Assembly (NCBI RefSeq): GCF_003732665.1 | Contig: NZ_MOBP01000006.1 | Coordinates: forward strand, 558,001-622,000 | Length of the DNA: 64,000 nucleotides | Origin: Pseudomonas frederiksbergensis | GTDB taxonomy: Bacteria; Pseudomonadota; Gammaproteobacteria; Pseudomonadales; Pseudomonadaceae | Direction of reading: 5' to 3' | The notes under the pieces: generated by a model | What the model saw: only the letters and a program-made list of their open reading frames with translations | Databases searched by the model: none | What the model was told of the DNA's origin: nothing | Shown here: in pieces, positions 45,816-54,409 of the stretch | Numbering within the stretch: position 1 is the first letter of the stretch | Layout: each line of letters begins with the position of its first letter | Position numbers and translations under genes: made by a program

Positions 45816-46961
45816 TTGCAGATTCAGGGTCATTACGAGCTTAAGTTCGAAGCGGTGCGCGAGGCCTTCGCCGCACTGTTCGACGATCCCCAGGAACGTG
45901 GCGCTGCGTTGTGCATCCAGGTCGGCGGTGAAACCGTCCTCGACCTCTGGGCCGGCACCTCTGACAAGGACGGCACTGAAGCCTGGCACAGCGACACCAT
46001 CGCCAACCTGTTCTCCTGCACCAAGACCTTCACCGCCGTCACCGCGCTGCAACTGGTGGCCGAAGGCAAGCTGCAACTCGATGCCCCGGTGGCCCGCTAC
46101 TGGCCGGAATTCGCCGCCGCCGGCAAAGAATCCGTGACCCTGCGCCAATTGCTCTGCCACCAGGCCGGTCTGCCGGCCCTGCGCGAATTGTTGGCTCCCG
46201 AAGCCTTGTATGACTGGCAAACCATGACTGACGCGCTCGCCGCCGAAACGCCATGGTGGACGCCGGGTGAAGGCCACGGCTACGCGGCGATCACCTATGG
46301 CTGGCTGGTGGGCGAATTGCTGCGCCGCGCCGATGGCCGAGGCCCCGGCGAATCCATCGTCGCTCGGGTCGCCAAACCGTTGGGCCTGGATTTCCACGTT
46401 GGCCTGGCGGACGAAGAATTTCACCGCGTGGCGCACATCGCCCGGGGCAAGGGCAACGTCGGCGACGCCGCGGCCCAGCGTCTGCTGCAAGTGACCATGC
46501 GCGAGCCGACGGCCATGACCACCCGGGCGTTCACCAACCCGCCGTCGATCATGACCAGCACCAACAAACCAGAATGGCGGCGCATGCAACAACCCGCCGC
46601 CAATGGCCACGGCAACGCGCGCAGCCTGGCCGGGTTCTACGCCGGTTTGCTGGACGGCAGCCTGCTGGAAAGCGAAATGCTCGATGAGCTGACCCGCGAA
46701 CACAGCCTCGGCGACGACAAGACCTTACTGACCCGGACCCGTTTCGGCCTGGGCTGCATGCTCGATCAACCCGACGTGCCGAACGCCACCTACGGCCTCG
46801 GCCCCAGGGCTTTCGGCCATCCGGGTGCGGGCGGTTCCATCGGTTTTGCTGACCCGGAGCATGATGTTGCCTTCGGTTTTGTGACAAATACCTTGGGGCC
46901 CTATGTGTTGATGGATCCACGGGCGCAGCAGCTCGCCAGGGTACTTGCCACTTGTCTGTAA
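45816..46961 (+). CDS. Serine hydrolase, class C beta-lactamase/EstB-like
   Basis: 381 residues. SxxK motif S67-C-T-K70 (NLFSCTKTF), a Tyr motif near GHGYAAITYGW, and the third motif HPGAGGSIGFAD where a KTG would be expected. No signal peptide, so a cytosolic esterase or peptidase rather than a true beta-lactamase. The start is probably TTG at 45816, with GGGGGAG (45803-45809) 6 bases upstream. The alternative TTG at 45810 lies too close to that site. Confidence 0.88.
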   Translation: MQIQGHYELKFEAVREAFAALFDDPQERGAALCIQVGGETVLDLWAGTSDKDGTEAWHSDTIANLFSCTKTFTAVTALQLVAEGKLQLDAPVARYWPEFAAAGKESVTLRQLLCHQAGLPALRELLAPEALYDWQTMTDALAAETPWWTPGEGHGYAAITYGWLVGELLRRADGRGPGESIVARVAKPLGLDFHVGLADEEFHRVAHIARGKGNVGDAAAQRLLQVTMREPTAMTTRAFTNPPSIMTSTNKPEWRRMQQPAANGHGNARSLAGFYAGLLDGSLLESEMLDELTREHSLGDDKTLLTRTRFGLGCMLDQPDVPNATYGLGPRAFGHPGAGGSIGFADPEHDVAFGFVTNTLGPYVLMDPRAQQLARVLATCL

Positions 46962-47073
46962 AACTTTGCTGAAATTTCCTACACAGGAACCTCGTAACCT
47001 TTTTCGATTCAAAGCGTCTGTTTATGCGGTCCGATTGGGGCCTGTGTTTATTACTTCATTTTGTGGATATCCA

Positions 47074-48186
47074 ATGTCATCCAATAAAACTCTCGCTTTG
47101 GCACTGTGCTTCGCCATCACCGGTTGCGCGCAAACTCCGCAAAATGACGCCGAGGGCGGCAGCCACTGGTGGCAGTTCGGTTCTTCCGACAAAGTCGCCG
47201 CCAAAGAGCCGGCCCCGGCCACTGCACCCGTGAAAGCAGCCATCACCGCGCCCGTGGTCAAGGCTGAAAGTAGCAGCCATTGGTACTGGCCGTTCGGTTC
47301 CGATGAAGGTGCGGACAAGCCAGTGGCCAAGGCCGAGGTGAAACCTGAAGCCAAACCTGCCGATGTCGCCAAGGCTGACGCCGATGCGGGCGGCAAGTGG
47401 TGGTGGCCGTTCGGCGGCAAAGAGCAGAGCACCGCCAAAGCGGTGCCGATGCCTGATCCGAAAGTCACCCAGGCCTGGCTCGACGATTACGAACCGCGCC
47501 TGCGTGAAGCGATCAAGGACAGCAACCTGCAACTCGAGCGCCGTGACAACGTATTGGTTGTAATCGCGCCAGTGGACAGCTCGTTCAACCCGGATCGCCC
47601 GGCCATGCTGCTGCCAAACACCCTGGGGCCGTTCAGCCGCGTCGCGAAAATCCTTGAAGTCGATCCGAAGACCGCTGTTTTGGTGCTCGGTCATGGCGAC
47701 ACATCGGGCGCAGCCCCGGCCAACGTCAAGCTGAGCCAGGAACGTGCCCAGGCCGTGGCCGCGATCTTCCGCCTCAGCGGTTTGCAGCGTGATCGCCTGA
47801 TGTTGCGTGGCATGGGCGGTGAAGCCCCGCGTGCTGCCAACGATAGCAATGAAGGCCGTGCCTTGAACCGTCGCGTGGAATTGCTGGTGACCCCGCAAAA
47901 CACCATGGTGGCGTTGCTGAGCAAGTACAACATGCCAGCCCCGGCGCCGGTCACCATGGTCGCGGCTCAAGATGTCAAGCCAGTGGTCAAGCCTGTTACA
48001 CCGGCGCCAGTGACCAAGAAAGCCGCAGCGCCCGCCGCTAAAAAAGCCCCGGCCAAAAAAGCCGCCGCCAAGGCTCCAGCCAAGAAAGCGCCAGCCAAAG
48101 CCGCGACCCCGGCGAAAAAGCCTGCGCCGGCCAAAGCTGCGGTTGATCCGAAGAAAGCCGTCGCCGCGGATGCTGCGAAGAACTGA
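47074..48186 (+). CDS. OmpA-family lipoprotein with Trp-rich repeats and Lys/Ala/Pro tail
   Basis: 370 residues. Lipobox ITGC18. Residues 30-140 hold three spaced Trp motifs ([32 protein letters not shown]) joined by Ala/Pro/Lys linkers. An OmpA domain follows (about 155-300; [20 protein letters not shown] and [10 protein letters not shown]). The last 60 residues are a histone H1-like basic tail ([20 protein letters not shown]). By position it is the PA1048 counterpart, upstream of pdxH. The Trp repeats may bind membrane or glycan, but this is inference. Confidence 0.85.
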   Translation: MSSNKTLALALCFAITGCAQTPQNDAEGGSHWWQFGSSDKVAAKEPAPATAPVKAAITAPVVKAESSSHWYWPFGSDEGADKPVAKAEVKPEAKPADVAKADADAGGKWWWPFGGKEQSTAKAVPMPDPKVTQAWLDDYEPRLREAIKDSNLQLERRDNVLVVIAPVDSSFNPDRPAMLLPNTLGPFSRVAKILEVDPKTAVLVLGHGDTSGAAPANVKLSQERAQAVAAIFRLSGLQRDRLMLRGMGGEAPRAANDSNEGRALNRRVELLVTPQNTMVALLSKYNMPAPAPVTMVAAQDVKPVVKPVTPAPVTKKAAAPAAKKAPAKKAAAKAPAKKAPAKAATPAKKPAPAKAAVDPKKAVAADAAKN

Positions 48187-48209
48187 TCGTTAACCAGAAG
48201 GAATGTGCC

Positions 48210-48857
48210 ATGACCCAGGCCCTGGCTGATATGCGTCGCGACTACACCCGTGATGGCCTGACCGAGGCGCAAGCCCCGGCCGAGCCGTTTGCGCTGTTCC
48301 ATCAGTGGTTCGCCGATGCGGTGAAAACCGAACAGGTGCCGGTCGAGGCCAACGCAATGACCCTGGCCACCGTCGATCTTGACGGTCGGCCCCATTGCCG
48401 CATTCTGCTGCTCAAGGGCCTGGATGCTCAGGGCTTTACCTTCTTCACCAACTACGACAGCGCCAAGGGCCAGCATCTGGCGGTGAACCCGTTCGCCGCC
48501 ATGACGTTCTTCTGGCCAACCCTCGAGCGCCAGGTACGCATCGAGGGGCGGGTGGTGAAGGTCTCGCCCGAAGAGTCCGACGCCTACTTTCAGGTCCGGC
48601 CTCTTGGCAGCCGTCTCGGCGCCTGGGCGTCGCCCCAGAGCCGGGTGATTGCCGATCGCGGTGAGCTGGAAGAGTTGCTGAAAATCACCGAGCAACGCTT
48701 CAGCGATACTCAGCCACACTGCCCGGAACACTGGGGTGGTTACCGTTTGCTCCCCGAGCGCATCGAGTTCTGGCAAGGCCGTCCGAGCCGCCTGCACGAT
48801 CGCCTCAACTACCGCTTGCAGGGCGCCGACTGGATTCTTGAACGTCTGGCACCCTAA
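48210..48857 (+). CDS. pdxH: Pyridoxamine 5'-phosphate oxidase
   Basis: 215 residues, standard length. FMN/PLP binding blocks are [33 protein letters not shown] and the C-terminal [15 protein letters not shown]. It makes pyridoxal 5'-phosphate from PNP/PMP. AGAAGGA precedes the ATG. It lies 23 bases after the OmpA gene, and both may be on one transcript. Confidence 0.97.
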   Translation: MTQALADMRRDYTRDGLTEAQAPAEPFALFHQWFADAVKTEQVPVEANAMTLATVDLDGRPHCRILLLKGLDAQGFTFFTNYDSAKGQHLAVNPFAAMTFFWPTLERQVRIEGRVVKVSPEESDAYFQVRPLGSRLGAWASPQSRVIADRGELEELLKITEQRFSDTQPHCPEHWGGYRLLPERIEFWQGRPSRLHDRLNYRLQGADWILERLAP

Positions 48858-48862
48858 GCAGT

Positions 48863-49099
48863 CTACCGACCGGGATAGCCTGCCGCAGCGGCCTCAAGCC
48901 ACTGCGGCAGGTCCCGACGCTTGATCTTTTGCGCTTGAGCGTTTGCCAGTTGCTGGAGCATGAAGGCTTTCTTCTGCTCGTCCTTCCCGGCCAGGGCTAA
49001 CGCCAGATCGCGGTCCATCCAGCGTTTGATCCGTACGTACAACCATCCATGGAAGTACAAACCGACCGCCGTCGTGACGACAATGATGAAGTAATCCAT
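48863..49099 (-). CDS. Small membrane-anchored hypothetical protein
   Basis: 78 residues. One N-terminal membrane helix (DYFIIVVTTAVGLYFHGWLYV) is followed by a basic cytosolic part (KRWMDRDLALALAGKDEQKK). The start at 49099 is preferred because AAGGA lies about 8 bases before it. A start 6 codons earlier is possible. Conserved next to pdxH in Pseudomonas as I recall. Function unknown. Confidence 0.7.
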   Translation of the reverse strand: MDYFIIVVTTAVGLYFHGWLYVRIKRWMDRDLALALAGKDEQKKAFMLQQLANAQAQKIKRRDLPQWLEAAAAGYPGR

Positions 49100-49266
49100 G
49101 AAAAATCCTTGGGTCAACGGCGCAGCTTTTGGTATTTGCCGCTACTGTGGTGTGAGTTCAGAAGTGTCTGTACCGGGCCTGAATGAAACCAATTTTATCC
49201 GGGCGATGCCGTGACAGGCGTCAAGCTGCGGAGTTTAATGAATACCTGTCCTTTGGAGTTGATGCT

Positions 49267-49731
49267 ATGCGTAAGTCTGTTTTGCTGGTTGCTTCCTTTT
49301 CCACGATGGCGATGTTGCTCACCGGCTGCCAATCCAGCCTGACCGGTGACTCCTACTCCCGTGACGAAGCGCGTCGCGTGCAGACGATTCGCATGGGCAC
49401 CATCGAATCCCTGCGCCCGGTGAAAATCGAAGGCACCAAGACCCCGGTCGGCGGTGTTGCCGGTGCCGTGGTTGGTGGTGTTGGCGGCAGCGCCATCGGT
49501 GGTGGTCGCGGCAGTATCGTTGCTGCGGTGATCGGTGCCGTCGCGGGTGGCTTGATTGGTTCGGCCACCGAAGAAGGCCTGACGCGTGCACAAGGCGTAG
49601 AAATTACCGTGCGTGAAGACGACGGCAGCATGCGTGCCTATGTGCAGCAGGTTCAGGAGAATGAAGTGTTCCGTGTTGGCGAGCGGGTGCGGATTTCTAC
49701 TGTTGGCGGGACTAGTCGCGTTTCGCACTAA
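49267..49731 (+). CDS. Glycine-zipper lipoprotein (SlyB-like)
   Basis: 154 residues. Lipobox LTGC21. A glycine zipper 2TM domain (GGVAGAVVGGVGGSAIGGGRG, then IVAAVIGAVAGGLIGSATEE) follows, and then a beta-rich C-terminal part (VEITVREDDGSMRAYVQQV). Outer-membrane lipoprotein. SlyB forms stabilising rings around outer-membrane proteins under stress in enterics. GGAG lies 8 bases before the chosen ATG. Confidence 0.9.
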   Translation: MRKSVLLVASFSTMAMLLTGCQSSLTGDSYSRDEARRVQTIRMGTIESLRPVKIEGTKTPVGGVAGAVVGGVGGSAIGGGRGSIVAAVIGAVAGGLIGSATEEGLTRAQGVEITVREDDGSMRAYVQQVQENEVFRVGERVRISTVGGTSRVSH

Positions 49732-49748
49732 GCGGGAGCGAGTACACG

Positions 49749-49782
49749 AAAACCCCGATCAGGTGACTGGTCGGGGTTTTTT
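49749..49782 (+). terminator. Intrinsic terminator
   Basis: AAAACCCCGA (49749-49758) / TCGGGGTTTTTT (49771-49782), placed between convergent genes. It can serve both strands. Confidence 0.88.
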
Positions 49783-49827
49783 GTTTGTATGAGCAAAAGA
49801 ATCACTCGATTACGTAGTTGCGCAAAG

Positions 49828-50058
49828 TCACTCTGTGCACACCAGTTGCACGATGTGATTTGCACACGTGAGGGATTTCCCTGTCCAGTCTTCCAGCACT
49901 CGGATTTGTTCTGAAGACAAGTTGTAACCGTCGAATTCATCCTCGGGGTGTTGCCAGTCCATTAGAACCTTCAATGCTTCATGTCGACCGTCGGGGACTT
50001 CAACGCTAAGAAGCAGATCTTCGGTCTGACGGTCGAAAACCTCTACGGTGTGTTTCAT
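49828..50058 (-). CDS. Small immunity-like protein, second copy
   Basis: 76 residues, acidic. Its core (ALKVLMDWQHPEDEFDGYNL, then SSEQIRVLEDW) is related to the upstream gene product (ELKLIMGWVNDEESFHDYRL, then TELQIVRIEKA). I recall this pattern as a DUF7683-like group of bacteriocin immunity proteins. It lies 50 bases downstream of the first copy. Lower GC than the surrounding genes. Its target is unknown. It may be an orphan immunity gene against a related toxin. Confidence 0.65.
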   Translation of the reverse strand: MKHTVEVFDRQTEDLLLSVEVPDGRHEALKVLMDWQHPEDEFDGYNLSSEQIRVLEDWTGKSLTCANHIVQLVCTE

Positions 50059-50108
50059 TCCCTACTCTCCGGGTCGGGATAGCGGGCTCTGCCTACCCTC
50101 GACAGTCG

Positions 50109-50333
50109 TTAGCCGCATGAGGTCAAAAACAAATCCAAATCCCTTGGTAGCTCTAGAGAGCATGCTTTTTCTATTCTGACTATTTGCAGCTCGGTGAGGC
50201 GATAGTCATGAAATGATTCTTCATCATTCACCCATCCCATAATCAGTTTAAGTTCGATGGTGGTAATAGGAATCTGTTTCTCAAATGAAGGAAAGTCCTC
50301 ACCTTTCGGAACTCCCATAATTAAATGCTTCAT
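50109..50333 (-). CDS. Putative cognate immunity protein of the E3-type toxin
   Basis: 74 residues, low GC, acidic. Its start overlaps the toxin stop by 4 bases (ATGA), so the two are translated together, as expected for toxin and immunity. It is not similar to the colicin E3 immunity protein Im3 as I remember that sequence, so the assignment rests on position and on its relation to the next gene. Confidence 0.7.
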   Translation of the reverse strand: MKHLIMGVPKGEDFPSFEKQIPITTIELKLIMGWVNDEESFHDYRLTELQIVRIEKACSLELPRDLDLFLTSCG

Positions 50334-51511
50334 GGCTCTACCTTTCTTGTTGGGTCCGCTGGTTTATTCTGAGTGCCGGTTTCATGGTCGAACTCGCCCA
50401 AGTGTTTTCCGCGTTTGTTGTATTTTTCAACGGCCCCATGCTGGAAGTCCCACTCGTAAATTGTTCCGCTCCTATCCTTCCAGCGTGGCCGCAATCCTCC
50501 TCCACCCTTTATGGAGGTTTTTGGGGATGCCCATTTAGCATCTGGAAAAGCTGCTAAAAAATCAGGTTTTTGATGGTAGGTACGCTGAGGCATGCTCAGG
50601 ACGATGTAAACCGGCCTAACCCCCGACCCCACCGGAAACACAAGAATGAAATCCTTGTACTCCGGCGGATAAACCGGGTTCACGATGATGTTATTCGCAG
50701 CCTCAGTCGGCGGATAAACCCAGATATGCGGCGCTTGCGGCGCGGCTTCCAAAGCAGGAATACCAAGGATGTCGGAACCATCCACCGCCGGGGTCCAGAT
50801 CAGCTCAACGCCATCCCCCAGATCCGCCACCTGCTGACTGCCGCGCAACTCGAACTGCGCGACGTCGACCATTTCCCAATCGCGGTTTTTGCCGGTGTAG
50901 AAGCCGTAACCCTTGAGACTGCCGTCCGCCTGTTGCTCGACCCTTAACCGAACACGCGTGCGAGCCTGTTTGAGTGCGCGCAATTGATCTTCGGTGTAGA
51001 GCGCGCTATCGCCCAGGCTTGGCGTCCAGAACACCGCGACCAAAGCCGCCAACACGGTGGCACTTGCCGCGCCTATTGCCGATGCGACGGGTATCGCTGG
51101 GGCGCGTAACGCAACTTGTCCGATGCCGAGGGGCAGGGCATTGCTGCTGATCGTCTGCAGATTCAGCAGCCCGGCCTCATCCGCTTCGCGAGCACCCAGC
51201 CAGGCGACTTCCCCGTAATCCTTCAGGCTGTCGGTGGGCACCATCCCCGAAGGATTGGAGTAATCGATGATCGCGTCCGGCAGCTTGCAGGACTTGGCGA
51301 AGACGCAGCCCGCGCGAACGGTTTCGTCTTTGGAGGAGGTGATCGGAAGATTGCGTTCGAAGGCTGCTTGCCTGGCGAGCATGTCGTCGTAGGCTTGCTG
51401 CCGGGCGTCCCGCTCGGCCAGTTCAGTGGCGCTCATGAAGCGGTGGGTGACGCGATGCCCGTCACCTGACGGCGGGTTTTTAACCCGTGGGATGTCCTTG
51501 TTGCCAGCCAC
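50330..51511 (-). CDS. S-type pyocin domain protein with colicin E3-type 16S rRNase domain
   Basis: 393 residues. Residues 1-80 are polar with a C-x5-C pair (GCVFAKSCKLPD). Residues 110-320 are the pyocin S-type carrier domain (LGDSALYTEDQLRALKQART; GYGFYTGKNRDWEMVDV; PQAPHIWVYPP; IVNPVYPPEYKDFILVFP). The last 60 residues match the colicin E3/cloacin nuclease, with IYEWDFQHGAVEKY, FDHETGTQ and DPTRK. The catalytic set of E3 is kept: D355, H358, E362 and R389. It is predicted to cut 16S rRNA near the decoding site. There is no long receptor-binding domain. The start is GTG with AAGGA 9 bases upstream. Confidence 0.88.
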   Translation of the reverse strand: MAGNKDIPRVKNPPSGDGHRVTHRFMSATELAERDARQQAYDDMLARQAAFERNLPITSSKDETVRAGCVFAKSCKLPDAIIDYSNPSGMVPTDSLKDYGEVAWLGAREADEAGLLNLQTISSNALPLGIGQVALRAPAIPVASAIGAASATVLAALVAVFWTPSLGDSALYTEDQLRALKQARTRVRLRVEQQADGSLKGYGFYTGKNRDWEMVDVAQFELRGSQQVADLGDGVELIWTPAVDGSDILGIPALEAAPQAPHIWVYPPTEAANNIIVNPVYPPEYKDFILVFPVGSGVRPVYIVLSMPQRTYHQKPDFLAAFPDAKWASPKTSIKGGGGLRPRWKDRSGTIYEWDFQHGAVEKYNKRGKHLGEFDHETGTQNKPADPTRKVEP

Positions 51512-51632
51512 TGATCGTCCTTGAAATTCGTTCGTCGACAGCCCCAGGAAAGGGGCTGAACGACGTTAACGAATGTGGCTGATCGTGGCTGTAGGACGAG
51601 TCTCTGATGGTCCTAGGAGTGTTCTCTGTTAC

Positions 51633-52820
51633 TCAGGATTGCAGTGCGACGCGCTTGCGACTCGCCGCCGCCGTCACTGCATACCCAATCAACGCCGCCA
51701 ATATCGACCCGGTCAAGATCCCCATGCGGTCCATCCCGGCGTAGTCACTGGCGCCCGGCACGAAGGCCAGGGAGCCGACAAACAGGCTCATGGTGAAACC
51801 AATCCCGCAGAGGATTGCCACGCCCAGCACCTGACCCCAGTTGGCGCCCTGGGGCAGGGCGGCGATGCCGGTTTTTACCGCCAGCCAGGTGAGGCCGAAC
51901 ACGCCCAGGGTCTTGCCCAGCAGCAGGCCGGTGGCGATGCCCATCGGGACGTGGTGAGTGAAACTCTCCGGGGTCACGCCGCTCAGGGACAGGCCGGCGT
52001 TGGCGAAGGCGAACAACGGCAGGATGCCGTAGGCGACCCATGGGTGCAGGGCGTGTTCGAGGGTCATCAGTGGCGACGGTTCGGCATTCTTGGTGCGCAA
52101 TGGAATGCAGAACGCCAGGGTCACGCCGGCCAGTGTCGCGTGGACACCGCTCTTGAGCACGCACACCCACAGGATCAGTCCGATGATCATGTATGGTCCG
52201 AGCTTGACCACGCCGAGCCGGTTCATCGCGATCAGCGCGACGATGCAGGCGCCGGCCAGTGCCAGGGACAATGTCGACAATGTGCCTGAGTAGAAAATCG
52301 CGATGACGATGATGGCACCGAGGTCGTCGATGATCGCCAGCGTCATCAAGAACAGCTTCAGCGATACCGGCACGCGTTTGCCCAGCAGGGCCAGCACGCC
52401 GAGGGCGAAGGCGATGTCGGTGGCCATCGGGATCGCCCAACCGCCCAGCGCCGCCGGATCGTCACGGTTGATGAACCAGTAGATCAACGCCGGCACCACC
52501 ATGCCGCCAATCGCCGCCGCGCCGGGCAGGACGATTTGCGACGGTTTCGACAATTGGCCGTCGAGCACTTCGCGCTTCACTTCCAGGCCGATCAGCAGGA
52601 AGAACAGGGCCATCAGGCCATCGTTGATCCATAGCAGCAAGGGCTTGGCAATTTTCAGTGCGCCGATCTGGGCGACCACGGGGGTGTCCAGAAAGCCGTT
52701 ATAGAGCCACGACAACGAGGAGTTGTTGATGATTAAAGCCAGGGCTGCGGCGGCGATCAGTAACAGACCGCTGGCAGCTTCCAACTGAAAGAAACGCGTG
52801 AACGTGCTACGCAGAGGCAA
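51633..52820 (-). CDS. nhaA: Na+/H+ antiporter NhaA
   Basis: 395 residues with about 12 membrane segments. The ion-binding aspartate pair is in [14 protein letters not shown] and another conserved Asp in [12 protein letters not shown]. The start is TTG at 52820, supported by GGAG 7 bases before it and by the family N-terminus [17 protein letters not shown]. It exports Na+ in exchange for H+ at the inner membrane. Confidence 0.95.
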   Translation of the reverse strand: MPLRSTFTRFFQLEAASGLLLIAAAALALIINNSSLSWLYNGFLDTPVVAQIGALKIAKPLLLWINDGLMALFFLLIGLEVKREVLDGQLSKPSQIVLPGAAAIGGMVVPALIYWFINRDDPAALGGWAIPMATDIAFALGVLALLGKRVPVSLKLFLMTLAIIDDLGAIIVIAIFYSGTLSTLSLALAGACIVALIAMNRLGVVKLGPYMIIGLILWVCVLKSGVHATLAGVTLAFCIPLRTKNAEPSPLMTLEHALHPWVAYGILPLFAFANAGLSLSGVTPESFTHHVPMGIATGLLLGKTLGVFGLTWLAVKTGIAALPQGANWGQVLGVAILCGIGFTMSLFVGSLAFVPGASDYAGMDRMGILTGSILAALIGYAVTAAASRKRVALQS

Positions 52821-52913
52821 GGTCGCTCTCCATCGATGGATTCAAAAGGTGGCACACCCTAACCCGTACCGTTAGTTGTTAAAACAAAAGTTATATTCTT
52901 TTTTGTTATATGC

Positions 52914-52945
52914 CGTTGCGACGCTAATAGTAGCGAAGCGCAACG
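52914..52945. promoter_or_regulatory. Hairpin in the nhaA/desulfhydrase intergenic region
   Basis: CGTTGCG (52914-52920) / CGCAACG (52939-52945) with an inner CGCT/AGCG. It is preceded by an AT-rich stretch with GTTATAT repeated twice. It could be part of a regulated promoter. Nothing more is recognised in the 250 bases between the divergent genes. Confidence 0.35.
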
Positions 52946-53070
52946 AGGACTGAGCCTAGCAGTTGCCGGACGTATTGAACCTCAGCTGTATCTGTGCGTG
53001 ATGTAGGTTTTTTCCTAAGCTTAGGGGCTGAGCCTTGCAACAAGGCCGACTATTCAACGAGATCACCACC

Positions 53071-54165
53071 ATGAGCGACACCCGACAGTGGGCCCGCGAA
53101 GCCATCCGGATCATCGAAGCCGACTTCCAGCGCAGCGCCGACACCCATCTGATTCCCTTGCCGCTGCCGGGTTTGCCGGGCATCGAGTTGTATTTCAAGG
53201 ATGAGTCCAGCCACCCCACCGGTAGTCTGAAACATCGGCTGGCCCGTTCGCTGTTCCTCTACGCGCTGTGTAACGGCTGGCTCAAGCCTGGCGCGCCGGT
53301 GATCGAGGCGTCCAGCGGTTCGACGGCGATTTCCGAGGCCTACTTCGCCCGTTTGCTGGGCTTGCCGTTTATTGCGGTGATGCCGGCGACCACTTCCAAA
53401 GAGAAGATTGCGCAGATTGCTTTCTACGGTGGCAAGAGCCATTTGGTGGACGATCCCACCCAGATCTATGCCGAGTCCGAGCGCCTGGCCCGGGAACACG
53501 ATGGCCATTTCATCGACCAGTTCACCTACGCCGAACGCGCCACCGACTGGCGGGCGAACAACAACATCGCCGAGTCGATCTTCCAGCAGATGCGCTTCGA
53601 GCAACACCCGGAACCGAGCTGGCTGATCTCCAGCCCCGGCACCGGCGGCACCACCGCAACCCTCGGTCGTTACGTACGTTACCGCCAGCATTGCACCCGC
53701 GTGCTGTGCGCTGATGCGGAGCGTTCGGTGTTTTTCGATTATTACCAGACCGGCGACGCGAGTTTGCGCCTGGACTGCGGTTCGCGGATTGAAGGGATTG
53801 GCCGGCCACGGGTGGAAGCGTCGTTCCTGCCCAAGGTGATCGATGCGATGGTCAAAGTGCCGGATGCCTTGTCCCTGGCGGCCATGCACTACCTGGCGCA
53901 ACGCCTGGGCCGGCGCGTGGGCGGGTCGAGCGGGACCAACCTGATCGGCGCCTTGATCGCCGCCCAGCAAATGGTCGCGGCGGGGGAGTCGGGGTCAATC
54001 GTGGCGATTTTGTGCGACGGCGGCGAACGTTACGCCACCACCTATTACGACCAGGCTTGGCTCAAGGGCCAAGGGTATGAATTGAGCGGGTTGATCGATG
54101 CCGTGGCGGCAAGCGTCGAACGCGGCGAACCGCTACCGGCCACCGTACTGCGCGCCAATATCTGA
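53071..54165 (+). CDS. PLP-dependent cysteine synthase-family enzyme (Cds1-like cysteine desulfhydrase)
   Basis: 364 residues, fold type II. The PLP lysine is K54 in [11 protein letters not shown]. The substrate loop is [19 protein letters not shown]. The phosphate-binding loop is [14 protein letters not shown] and a later GGSSGTN motif. The sequence is closer to Cds1-type L-cysteine desulfhydrases (pyruvate, ammonia and H2S from cysteine) than to CysK/CysM. The reaction is inferred from the family. The frame opens at 53035, but the ATG at 53071 ([12 protein letters not shown]) is the likely start. Confidence 0.82.
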   Translation: MSDTRQWAREAIRIIEADFQRSADTHLIPLPLPGLPGIELYFKDESSHPTGSLKHRLARSLFLYALCNGWLKPGAPVIEASSGSTAISEAYFARLLGLPFIAVMPATTSKEKIAQIAFYGGKSHLVDDPTQIYAESERLAREHDGHFIDQFTYAERATDWRANNNIAESIFQQMRFEQHPEPSWLISSPGTGGTTATLGRYVRYRQHCTRVLCADAERSVFFDYYQTGDASLRLDCGSRIEGIGRPRVEASFLPKVIDAMVKVPDALSLAAMHYLAQRLGRRVGGSSGTNLIGALIAAQQMVAAGESGSIVAILCDGGERYATTYYDQAWLKGQGYELSGLIDAVAASVERGEPLPATVLRANI

Positions 54166-54168
54166 CGT

Positions 54169-54281
54169 GATGATCGTTCCCATGCTCTGCGTGGGAATGC
54201 CTCACCGGACGCTCTGCGTCCGCTTTTGGGACGCGGAGCGTCCCTGGCTGCATTCCCACGCAGAGCGTGGGAACGATCATC
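54169..54281. repeat. Nested palindromic repeat (GATCGTTCCCACGCTCTGCG type)
   Basis: The outer arms GATGATCGTTCCCA / TGGGAACGATCATC enclose CTCTGCGTGGGAATGC and its inverse. The centre has GGACGCTCTGCGTCC and GGACGCGGAGCGTCC-like arms. A complete 113-base cruciform-forming element, unrelated to the REP families. Confidence 0.85.
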
Positions 54282-54289
54282 AAAAACCA

Positions 54290-54381
54290 ATGTGGGAGCG
54301 GGCTTGCTCGCGAATGCAGTGGATCAGCCAACATTTCTGTTGAATGAAAGACCGCTTTCGCGAGCAAGCCCGCTCCCACAG
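54290..54381. repeat. REPIN (GTGGGAGCGGGC family)
   Basis: TGTGGGAGCGGGCTTGCTCG at the left, CGAGCAAGCCCGCTCCCACA at the right. It directly follows the nested palindrome, making a 210-base composite repeat. Confidence 0.9.
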
Positions 54382-54409
54382 GGTTTAGCAGTGGTTCAGG
54401 GATTGCCGA

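Noticed and set aside
45816..46961. Serine hydrolase considered as an AmpC beta-lactamase
   Set aside because: No signal peptide and the third motif is HPGAGG rather than KTG. It fits EstB-like esterases better.
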